The notes under the pieces were generated by a model. That model saw nothing but the letters and a program-made list of their open reading frames with translations. It was not told the DNA's origin and ran no database searches. A DNA stretch of 64,000 bases from Anaeramoeba flamelloides (lineage: Eukaryota > Metamonada > Anaeramoebidae), in contig JANTQA010000047.1 in assembly GCA_027625915.1 (NCBI GenBank), positions 310,001 through 374,000 on the forward strand, written 5' to 3'. Below are positions 23,252 to 34,300 of this stretch, piece by piece. The stretch's first letter is position 1. Each line of letters opens with the position of its first letter. Made by a program: the position numbers and the translations under genes.

Positions 23252-23540
23252 TTGTGTTTGGGAAAAATTTGGAAAAATAAATAAAATAATAAGAGGAATA
23301 AAATTTATTTTCTTGAAAAAAATCAATCCAAGATTTTCAATTGTTAGTATTTCGAAAATTGTTATCTCATTTCCTTTATTTTAAATCAAATGATTTTTAT
23401 AAAGAACCTACTTTATATATGAACTCTCGAGAATAAATAATCCGAAAGTTTACTAAAGTAAGGTTTCGAGAGAACACTCTTTTAGTTGTTTGATAACGCA
23501 TAAATAGATCAACTTTTTTTGAAAAACAATTATTTAAAAA
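23252..23540. other. Upstream region of the two-TM gene
   Basis: A/T-rich flank of about 290 bp between the ATG and MITE H2. No recognisable promoter motif. The frame stays open upstream of the ATG (QTQ-MTKSR), but the composition there is A/T-run-like. Confidence 0.4.
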
Positions 23541-24030
23541 ACAGTGATCAAAATAATGTGTGCAGAACGACTATAATCGGTATTTCAAAATATAACCCGT
23601 GCTTTTTTTTCTTCTTATTCCAATTCAAATCCAATTTACTATCCAAAAGTATACTAAAATTTAAATCAATTTTGAAAGTAAACACTCTTTGATATTTTTT
23701 CGAAAATTTCTAAATTATTGAAAATAGTTGAACATTTTTCGTAATTTTCTCAATTTTTGGAATTTTTTGAAATAATTTAATTGATGGAAATGTTCTTTGA
23801 AATTATTAACTCTATTTTTTGAGATAAATTTACAAATTTGATCCTTTATTTTTGCTATTTCCTTTTTAAATAATAGAACTTGAAGAAACCAAGAGTATAT
23901 TTGTTATGGTCTGTTGTTGGTTTCTTTGATTGGTTAATGTATAGGTTTTCTATAACAAAAAAAAAAACACGCTTTTTATTTTGAAACAAGGATTAAATTT
24001 TTTTGGCACATATTATTTTGACAAAAGTAG
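23541..24030 (+). repeat. H-family MITE (H2)
   Basis: 490 bp, from ACAGTGATCAAAATAATGTG to CACATATTATTTTGACAAAA. Both ends are inverted copies of the same terminal repeat. It lacks the J insertion found in H1 and so serves as the empty site. Confidence 0.8.
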
Positions 24031-24345
24031 ATTCTTTCTTGATATCTTTATTCTGGTTGACAAAGTTTTTTTTTTTGTGTGTGTGTGGGGGGGGTTCTTA
24101 TTGTTTTCCTGTTTATGGAACCATAAATACTTTAAAATTTTTCATTTACGATTATTTTTAGATCAATTAGAAAAAAAGTATAACTTTCACTTTTTTTTCC
24201 TTGTTTTTTTCTTTTTTCCCATGTAGGGTTGTTTAATTAATTGATTGAAATTTTTGAACTCTATTTATTTGCTTGATTGTTTATTCTGTTATACATTGGT
24301 AAATAATTTATGTAAAATTGAAATCAGAAAAGGTAACTATGATTC
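24031..24345. other. A/T-rich spacer with a (GT)n/G8 run
   Basis: Contains TTTTTTTGTGTGTGTGTGGG followed by a G8 run near 24088-24095, the longest G-run noticed here. No gene. Confidence 0.5.
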
Positions 24346-25575
24346 TTAAGGGACTAGTAACTCTTATTTATTTTTTTTCCCAAAGGTAATAGAGTAATTA
24401 TTTACATAAGGATACAATTAAACCCAATAAGAAAATTCCTTTGTCAACTTTAGAGAAATGAATAATCATTTTTAAAAGAATTCATTTTCCCAATGGAATT
24501 TTCAGTCAAAAGATGGGATCCTCCTTTTTTGTTGGGTTTTTTGATCAAAAAATCAAATTCGAAAAATAAAAATTTCCAAAAAAATTTATTTTTGAATAAA
24601 TCTCACTTTTAGTAATTTCTGAGAGTCTTTATGAACAAGTAACGTTGTGTCTTTAATATTATTTTAAAAATACATGAAAAATGAATCAAATATTGTATCC
24701 TTGAAGATCTAAAAAATTTGAACATTTATTTTAATCACAAATATTTATTCAATTTCTTGATATTTAAAAGACTTGTCAATATACTTTTCCAAATATCAAG
24801 AGTATAAACAAGGAACTGTTTGTATTAAAATCAGGTATTTGATAATATCTATTATTTTTTTTATTATTAGATATATGCATTTGAATTGTTTTCTTTGTTG
24901 CAAAATCTTGAAAAAATTCAGAAATAAATGTAAAACCTATTTTATACATTTAATCATTGGGTTGTTAATAACTTACTGAAATAATTAAGATTGGGTTTAT
25001 AATTATTAATTATAAATAATCAAATTAAAAAGTTTTTCTTGAGATAATAAGTTGAATTTTCCAGGTTTTAAAAAAGTATTTCGGGAGAATTTTAAATTCG
25101 ATTCTTTGGTTCTTTTTCTCATATTTTTTTATTTAATCCCTAGAAAAAATAGATTTGGTCTGTTCTTTGAATCAAAAAATTATATTTTTTACAAGTTTAA
25201 AATAATTATTGTATTTTTTTTTTGAGATTAAGTTGATTTTTTAAACTTAGTTATTTGAGAACTTAGTGGTTTCATTTTTAAAGTGTATTTTTGTACACTT
25301 CCTTTACAGGCAATTAGATTTCAATCTTCTTTCAATGAAAATAATTTTTTTTAAATAATTTGGTAATATGTGGGTTTTTGAACTTTTCAAAAATGGGAAA
25401 AATGGATCAGACTTTTAAAAACAATAATTCATTTCTGAAAATAGTATTAAACGTAAGCCATGTCTTGTAGTTATCAGATTTTTACTTTATTTTTCAATTT
25501 CAAGACACTGTAAAATTTTTTTTAATTTGTTAGTAAATTTACTTGAAGATTTTTTTTAGTTTACTAGTCCCTTAA
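24346..25575 (+). mobile_element. TTAA-flanked non-autonomous DNA transposon (E3)
   Basis: 1,230 bp including both TTAA. Left end TTAAGGGACTAGTAAC; the right end is the inverted copy TTAAGGGACTAGTAAAC. No transposase frame is visible. The 68-aa plus frame inside (24773-24979) has no support. Part of the interior (about 24960-25110) also occurs, inverted, inside the foldback at 45.9-46.1 kb. Confidence 0.8.
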
Positions 25576-25785
25576 ATTGACAAAAGAGAACTGTTGAAAT
25601 TTTATATCTTCAACCATCCAAATAACAATAATTACCAAAATACTTATTAATCATACAAGTTATTTTATCTCTAAGAATATCAAGAAAAAATCACAATCAG
25701 CTCGATTTCTAATAATAAACTGTTTTTAATTTTTTTCGGTATCTCTTCAAGTTTTTTTTATGGGAATATATGAAAATTCACATGT

Positions 25786-26538
25786 TTAAGGGATTAGCGT
25801 CTACCAAGGAGAAGCCTGGGGACAAAGTATGTTGTTATTGGGTCTAACAACATTAGTGCTACATGGTTCAAATGTCTCTAAAAAATCGATTAGTCAAGTA
25901 GTAATATTTGTTGATCTCATCAATTAAAAATGATCCATTGTATTAGTAAAAAACCCAACAATTTCAGAATAAAATATACCTTTCACCATAAATTTAAAGG
26001 CTGAATTATCAATATTAAGACTACAAAGTCACAAAATATCTTTCTTAAATTTGTGGCGAAATATAGATTAGTTACTAAAAAATTCGTTTTTTTTTAAAAA
26101 TTAAATAATTAACCAATAAATTTTTTTGACTAATTATTTCTCAAATCATGTAAATATATTGATGCTACAATTGCCTTTATCAAAAGCCAACAAAAATAAT
26201 TAGTCTTTGTTCTTTTATGTTGATGATTATTGAGTTAATCTTTGAAATTAAAAAATTAAAAAAATAGATACTTTTGAAAGTTCTAAATCTAAATTATTAT
26301 ATACCAGAATACTGTATTTTGGGGTTCTATTTTTAGATTTGGAAAAGGAATTAAAAAAATTTTTCAAAATGAAATTTATTAATAGTTATCATTAGTAAAA
26401 AATGTAATAATTTATTGTGCAATAAGATTTATAATAGATTTTTTAGAGCTATTTGAGTCATAGTGTATCAATACCATCTACACCCAATTACAACAAACTT
26501 TAATGATTGGTAAATCTATGGAGACGCTAATCCCTTAA
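25786..26538 (+). mobile_element. TTAA-flanked MITE, A family (A1)
   Basis: 753 bp. Left end TTAAGGGATTAGCGTCTACC; the right end is the complement of TTAAGGGATTAGCGTCTCC. Near-perfect inverted ends and TTAA at both edges. Related copies A2 (38719) and A3 (15921) share the GGAGAAGCCTAAGATCAAAG-type interior. Confidence 0.85.
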
Positions 26539-26619
26539 CTATTTTAAAAAAATGAGGAATTGTTTTTGTAAATTAACAGAACAAAGATTTTTTTCAAGTT
26601 TTCAATTATAATTGGAAAG

Positions 26620-26845
26620 TGCTCAAAAAAATAAGACCCTTTTCTACTCACTCATACCCCGAAATACCATTTAAAGATAGAACCTTACTTTTTTCTAACT
26701 TTATGAAGTGAAAAAGTCAAAAACAAAAAATGAAACAAATATTCTGGATCCTGAAAATTATTTCCAAATTGAATGTAAAGTGTCTATTGTTATTCTTTAA
26801 ACCTATTAGAGTGTGTTCATTTTTTTGGAATTTATTGTATATATA
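26620..26845. repeat. C-family fragment (C4)
   Basis: Resembles the right part of C3 (AAAACAAAAAATGAAACAAA, then AATGTAAAGTGT...TTATTGTT). It is cut off at its right end by B1. Confidence 0.5.
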
Positions 26846-26847
26846 TA

Positions 26848-27425
26848 TAAACTCCATTTCACTCAAACTGGTCCAGCCAAAAATGAAAAAGTCACTTTAT
26901 TTTTAAGAATCAACTAAAATAAGATTGTTTAGAAATATGAGAAATAATAGTCTTCAGATATGAGTCGATAATCATAAAAAAAAAGCCTGAACTAATCATA
27001 AATTTCAAAAAAAAAATGTTAAAAAAATTTTTGGGCCCTTTTCATTGGAAATTCTTGTGTAAAATTCTCTCAATTTCTTTAGGAAATTAAAATTGTTTCC
27101 ATCAAGATTTTTTACTTGTAAAAGTATGAATTTTAAAAGAAAATACAAAACTAACTTTTCTTAATGTTGATTCCGAGTTTCAAACAATTTTTTTTATAAA
27201 ATTTAATTTTTAAGAAAAAAAAAAAAAAAAATGCAAAAAGCAAATAACAAAAAAAAAAAAAAATTACAAAATGAGAAAAAATGAAATAAGTCAAAAACAA
27301 AATGAGAAAAAATGATTTTGATCTAAAAATTGAAAATTTTAGTTTGATAAGTATAATGAATTTTACTTATAGAAGGTGTTTTATTTCTTCAATAAAACTG
27401 GCCCCATTGACTGAAAAAGAGTTTA
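26848..27425 (+). repeat. B-family MITE (B1)
   Basis: 578 bp. Left end TAAACTCCATTTCACTCAAA, right end the complement of TAAACTCTTTTTCAGTCAAT, set in a (TA)n context on both sides. No coding capacity. Confidence 0.8.
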
Positions 27426-27443
27426 TATATATATATATATAGT

Positions 27444-28525
27444 ATTATAAATTTTTAACATACCAAAATTTCATTTGTGAAAAAAAAAAATTTATATAAC
27501 CAATTCAAGAAAAAATACCTAATTAACACCATTCATTAATTGTAATGTTAGCAATTATTTATAAATTACAATACTCACAAAACAATAAAATAATAATTAT
27601 TAAAACTAATAAATTATGGGTGTGTTCTAAATTTTGGAGATAGCATAATAGAAAAATATAAAATGGTGAATTTGTTTAAAATATAAACTCCATTCCACTC
27701 AAAGTGGTCCAACCAAAAATGATAAATTCACTTTATTTTTAAGAATCAACCAAACTTAGATTATTTAGAAATATGAGAAATAATAAAATTGAGAATAGAT
27801 TTGATAATCTTAAAAGAAAAGCTTAAATTAACCATAAATTTCAAAAATTAAAAAAAAGTTAAAAAAATTTTTGAGCCCGCTTTCATTTAGAACGTCTTGT
27901 GTAAAATTTCTCAATTGCGTTAGAAAATTAGAATTGATGACAATAATTTTTTTTACAGTAAATGTATAGATTTTAAAAGAACATTCAACACCTCACTTTT
28001 TTTGATGTTTATTTGGGTTTTCAAACATTTTTATTATAAAATTTAATTTTTAAGAAAAAAAAAAAAAAAAAATTAAGCAAAAATCAAAAAAAAAATTTTC
28101 GTTCGAGAAAAAATGAGAAAAAATGGTTTTGATCTAAAAAATTGAAAATTTATTTTGAGAAGAATAATGAACTAAACTCATAGAATGTGTTCTATTTCTC
28201 CTATAAAACTGGCCCCTCTGACTTAAAAAGAGTTTATAATGAATATTGATCAATCAAATAGTTAGATATCATTGGATAATATTATTTGGGTTCTTATATT
28301 TCGAAGAACTTAATTTTAGCTAATATATCTTTTGAAAAAAATATTTCGATCAAATGAAATAAGTTGTTTAATTCAAAAAATGAAACAAAAACAAAAACGA
28401 AAAGATGAAAAAATGATTTTCATATTTTTCAAAAATCAAAATTATCTTCCAATTTGAATGAAATTGTATTATTGTGATTCTTTGAACCATTTTAACTGTG
28501 TGGAAAATTTTGGAATTTTAGTTAA
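27444..28525 (+). repeat. C-family MITE interrupted by B2 (C2)
   Basis: Outer parts 27444-27683 and 28237-28525 are collinear with the two halves of C1 (13815-14352). The B2 element fills the point that reads TTTAAATTCTATTAGGAATATTG in C1. So C2 is older than B2. Confidence 0.8.
27684..28236 (+). repeat. B-family MITE nested in C2 (B2)
   Basis: 553 bp with ends TAAACTCCATTCCACTCAAA and the complement of TAAACTCTTTTTAAGTCAGA. Flanked by TATA-like sequence on both sides, consistent with a short TA-rich target duplication. Confidence 0.85.
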
Positions 28526-28842
28526 GTTTATATTACTTTTATCAATTTAACAAATATCAAATTAAAAATTGTAAATAGTGAAAATCTAAAAAATTTTTTA
28601 GTATTTTTTATTTTTTTTAAATATTTTTAACTTTCTTAATATCTTTATTCAAAAAGTTAAAAATGAAATTCAAATTTGTTTATTTTTATTTTATCAGGAT
28701 TTAAACATTTAATTAAAATTTTTTTCTTTCAAGGTTATTTCAAAATAAAAAGAAAGATGTTTAAATCAAAGTAATTATATTTTAATAAAAAATAAATAAA
28801 TAAATATTAAAAAATATAATAATAATATCTAACATTTAAGTA

Positions 28843-31312
28843 TTAAATTTCGATTTTTTCGTCGTCTAATAAACATTCATCTTGATAAATAATTTTTTTT
28901 TTGACACCCCAAATTTGATTTATTTTATTATCGTCAACTGTTGATATTGTCCATGGTAAGTTGGGACACCAAGTAAAATCCCTGATACTTGATTTATGGC
29001 CACAATTAGTTAACTATTATACATTATTATAAAAAAATTATAAATTTAAAATCCAAAATACAATTAACAAAATAAAAAAATAAAAAATAAAAAAATAGAA
29101 ATAAATAAAATAAAAAAAATAGAAATAAAAATAAGATAGCTACAATTAGTTCTGTTGGCTGATTTATCAACCCACCGCCTTTTCTTTCCACACCAATTTT
29201 GTTAATGTCCCAAATATGAAATCGTGAGTCATCTCCAGAGCTCCCAAAAATATTATTATTGTGGGGATTCCATTGGACACTATATACTGGCTTATCATGA
29301 GCTTCGAACGAATGGAGATGTTTTTTTATTCTTCTTAAGTCCCATAGCCGAATTGTCTAAAGATAGTTATGATATAAATATTTATATTACAAACGTTATT
29401 ATCAATTTTCAGAAAGAATTATCATAAAATTGAAGATCAATAAATAAAAAATAAAATTATCAAATAAAGAATTAAAAAGAAAAGAGAAGAAAAGAATAGA
29501 AAAGAATAGAAAATAATACAAAAGAATAGAATAGAATAGAGAAGAAAAGAAAAAAAAAAAAAAAAGAAAAGAACAGAATAGAATAGAAAAGAAAAAAAAA
29601 AGAATAGAAAAGAAAAGAAAAAGAAAGAAAACCAAACTGTATCAGAAGATCCTGTTATTAAAAAGTTTGAATTCTTTTTGTGGTATGCCACAGAATTGAC
29701 TTCTTTCTTATGCGCTTCAATAGATATTTCCGGTTTACATGTTCGATCGTCAAAAATCATTAATTTTCGATCGTCACCCACACTTGCAAATTCGTTTGCC
29801 TTATTTGGGCACCATTGAACATCCTGTTAAATAAATGAATGGTAATAATCATCGTTATCCGATGAGAGGTTGAAATATAAGTAAATTCAATAAAAATATA
29901 AAAAAAATAAAAACGAATAAAATTATGAAAGGCAATACTTCAACAATGCCGGAATGGCTATTAATCTTATGTATAGGGTCGGTTTCATGACTTTCGGCAT
30001 GCTTTATATCCCAAATACAAATTCTATCGTCGTAACTACCACTTAATAAGCGACCATGACGATGTGGATTCCAACTAATACCATAACTATTCAAAAGTTT
30101 GTATAAATAAGTTATTTTTGTAATAATAATAATAAATATGTTCATTTGTGATTTTTAAAATTTTATTTTAAAAAGAAATGAACAAATTAATACCCTTCTT
30201 TTGCGTGTCCACGGCATGTTAAAACAGGATTGTTATTGTGTCTCGAAATGGAATATATATAAACCATCCCATTACCAGCTTTTGTTGCAAAAATATCAGG
30301 ATTTGATTCATCAATCCTTGCACGGTTGATTTCACTTGTATGTTCCAGTTTATAACTTATTTTGACGGTTTTTTTGTCCTCTATTATTATTATTATGATG
30401 ATGATGATTATTAATATTATTAAAAATTTTAAAGTGTGTTAATGAAAAGAAAAGGGAAAGGAAAAAATTTTGGTTATTTATGTTATTTCCAAAAAAGTGG
30501 GAAAAATTTATTTTAAAATATCTCTATTAAACATATTATTTTTTTTACTTTAATATTTTAATTATTGTTCTTCTTCTCTTGTTTATTTAGTAAATTTTCT
30601 TTATTTGCTACTTTCTCACAATAAATAAATAAGTAAGTAAAATATCTCTTTTAAACTCAATCTTCAATTTAACTATTTAAAAATGCATTATTATTTAACA
30701 TTCATTTCTTTATTCTTAATAATAATCCAATTTTTTTTTGTTAATATTACGTAACATAAATAAAAGATATAATAGTTTCTAATCTCAATTTTATATTATA
30801 TTTTTTAGGGGTTAAAATTGGTGGTTATTTTTTTCTTTTTGATCGTAAAAATTATTTTTCAAAGATGTTTAATCTCATCAAAATTTCCAGAAAGGATGAA
30901 AAAACATATAACTGTATTGTTGTGTTTAAAAAAATCATTTGTTCCCTTTCCATATTTCCGTTTTTTATTGAAATTTGTCTTGTACCTGGTTTTGCCCAAA
31001 AAAAGTGTTTTTTTTTTATTTTTTGGAAATATTTTGCTGAATATATTTTGAAAAATACAAAAATAATAGGTTTTAATTAGGTCAATATTAATATTCCTCT
31101 TGATTTTATCATCCCAATTTATGAATAAAACTACTTAAAAAGAATATATTATATTAAAATAAAAAAAAAAATGACACACTTTTTTGGAAATTTCTTATCA
31201 TGATCTGATGGAATTTTATTTGGATAAAACTTTGATTTTGGTTTTTAGAGAAGAATTATAATTTGTTTTTTTCTTTTATTTGTTTATTCTGGTAGTAAGT
31301 ATGGGCATTCAT

Positions 31313-31394
<82 letters not shown>

Positions 31395-34300
31395 ATGTAT
31401 ATATCACCAGTATTACAATTTTTCGTTTTACAATCACGGAAAACTTAAAAAATCACGTTTTTTCGATTTTAATATGTTTTTTTGTTTAATTTGTTGTTTT
31501 ATTTATTTATTTTTTGAAAAAGTCCTCAAATTCTTTTGAAATCATACTTTTCGTTTCTTGGATGTGAAAAAATGCAAACGAAAATACTTATAAACAACGC
31601 AAAAAAAAAAAAACCAATTATATACAGCTATAACGTAATTACCTAAAAAGCCTTGTAAAACAATGGTAATTCGTGATTTCCCATTTAAGTGGGGGGTTTT
31701 GCATTTAAAACTATGAAAATAGTTTGATTTTCTATTTTGAAATCACCAAAACAATACAAAGTGAGTTTTCCGTTTTAAAACCCTTGTAAATTGAAAACTC
31801 TTTAAACACTGAGAAAAAGAATTATTTTTTTTTTTTTAAATTACTAGTTGGGGGAGAACAGTAGACAAAATTTAACTTTTTTACCAATTCCAAATTAGAT
31901 CAGCTCACCTATTTTTTTTTGTGTTTTGATTGCATACACACACACACACACACATACATACATATATATATATATATCAGACAAACGAATTTTACACGTC
32001 GCTCACGCGTGTAAAACTCGTTTAATGAAATCAAAAAAAAAACGTCATACCTGTGATATATATCTAGTGAAAAAAATGAGTTTATTTGTTTTTTTTTATT
32101 ATTGAGGAAAAAGTGTAAATTACACTCTAGTTTTTTATTATTATTATTATTGAAGAAGTGTAAATTACACTTTAAGTGCCCTTTTACTTAAATCCCCTCA
32201 AAGGTAATTTAAGCGTAAAATCATAGATTCCACGATTATAAAAAAATGAGTTTATCAAGAGCTCGGGTTTTGATCACTAATTTCTAATTTTGTCACTAAT
32301 TAACAATTATTTCTGAAAATGTATTTGCCAACTTAATAATATAATTTTTTTTTTTTTTTTCTTCCGAAAAAATCTAAATAATAAAACATTTATTATATAT
32401 ATATTTTTTTTTGAATTTTGAGTTCATTTTTTTTTTTAGAATAAATAAAAACTAAAATTTTATTCGTTTTTTTACAACTTTATTTTGATTATTATCGAGA
32501 ATTTGTCTATTATATTGAGTTTTTAATATTTCCAGAAATATTCAGTAATTCCAAGAATAAACATAAAAATTGTTGAGAATCTACATTTTGTGAAAAGGTA
32601 ATTTAATCATTAATTTATCCATTTATTATTAAAATTCTTATCTTGATGATTATCACTTTTCTTTAATTTTAAAAAGGGGTTGCTTTGGAAAAAATATTTT
32701 ATCAGAAATAAAAAATAATATATATATATATATATATTATTATTGAAGAAGTGTAAATTACACTCGAGTTGCCCTTTTACTTAAATCCACTTTCAGATAT
32801 TTAAGCCCGTAATCATAAATTTTACGATTTTTAATTAATGAAAATTGTTTCAAACTATCATGATTTAAAATTATTTCATTAAGATTTATTTCTCTTAATT
32901 TATTTTGAAAAATCAATCTATATTTTTCATAGGAAGGGCATATCCATAAAAAATGATCAATATTTTCAATTATTTCCTTCAGTTTATACTTTAAATATAA
33001 ATGACAAAATTTATTTGAATTTTTATTGGTTACATAGTAATATCTATTTAAACAGTTAGTAAATGTTCTGAATCTTATAATTGTTGAGCTTGGAGGATAA
33101 CTTAAATATTTTTGAGTTTTAAATAAATAGTTTTGATTCGTAATTATTGTGAAATATTTTTTTGGAGTGTCGCCAAGTGCCGTAGAGTGCTGCCAAGTGC
33201 CTAGGTTGTTTTTAATTTTCGAAATAAACTCTGTTTCAGTCAAAGGGGGAAAATGTTTTTTTCAAATATCAATTATTTTATATAATTGACCTTTGAAGAA
33301 CAAATAAGAAATAAAGAGAATAATATACTTCAAAGAAATGTTGATACATGTCTGAAAGAAAACTAATTAATCAATAGCTTTTCTTAAAAATTGAAAAACT
33401 CAAATTCTTAGGGCCCCATTGAGAAAAACAAGGATGTTCGTTTTGATCTTCTACTGGTATTTGAATAATAAATATGAAACATTTTTCACTTCATTTTCCA
33501 TACTTTTCTTTTAGAAATTAAGCCCCCAAACAAAGTTTGTTGGTATTTGTGGTCTCTATTTTAAAAAGGAAATGAAAATTAAGTGAAAATTTTTCACATT
33601 TATTAATCAAATATCAAGATCAAAGATCGAATAGAATTGCAATAGAAATCAATAGATTTCTCAACAATCTTTACAATGTTTCAGTAGGCATTAGAATAAC
33701 ACGTTTTTACCAAGTGACTATTGATCTTGCAATAAGAAAATTTTTTTCAAATGAATGACGTTTTTAAAAAAAAAATCGAAAAAAAAAAACAAAAATGTGT
33801 AGAAATGTGAAAAAATGATTTCAATTTTGAAAATTTCCAAAATAAAATTTTTCTTCTAATATCTATGCAAACCCTTTAAACACGTGTATTATACCATTAC
33901 AACTGGGCCCCTTTGACTGAAAAATAGTTTAAAAAGAATATTTTTGAAATTTTCTTTTCATTTCTCAAATTAAAAAAAAAAATAAGCACTCAACGGTACT
34001 TGACAGACGTTTTCGTTAAGTTTTTTTTAATTTTAGAAATAAACCGAAAATTTATTTAATTTTCTATTTATTTCGAAAATTAAAATAAAAACTCAGTTAT
34101 CTTTTCCAGAATTCAAATGAATTGCGTAAAAATCAAATGATTTTTCTCCAGTCTTTTGAATTCTGGAAAAGCGTCGTTAGGTTTTCTTGAGTTTTCTGTT
34201 TATTTCAAAAATTAAAAAAAAAACCTAGAACACTTCATAAATAAAATAGAAACCCCCAAAAAAAATCTAGAACACTTAACTAATAAAACAGAAAACCTCA

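Noticed and set aside
24081-24095. GT run plus G8 as a telomere-like or regulatory tract
   Set aside because: Single short run, no repeated telomeric unit.
29437-29637. Phe/Ser-rich tail after SSDT in the WD40 frame
   Set aside because: Intronic polypyrimidine tract; the next exon resumes with TIRLWDL.
31280-31489. Ile/Tyr-rich 69-aa frame
   Set aside because: Pure translation of the (AT)n microsatellite.
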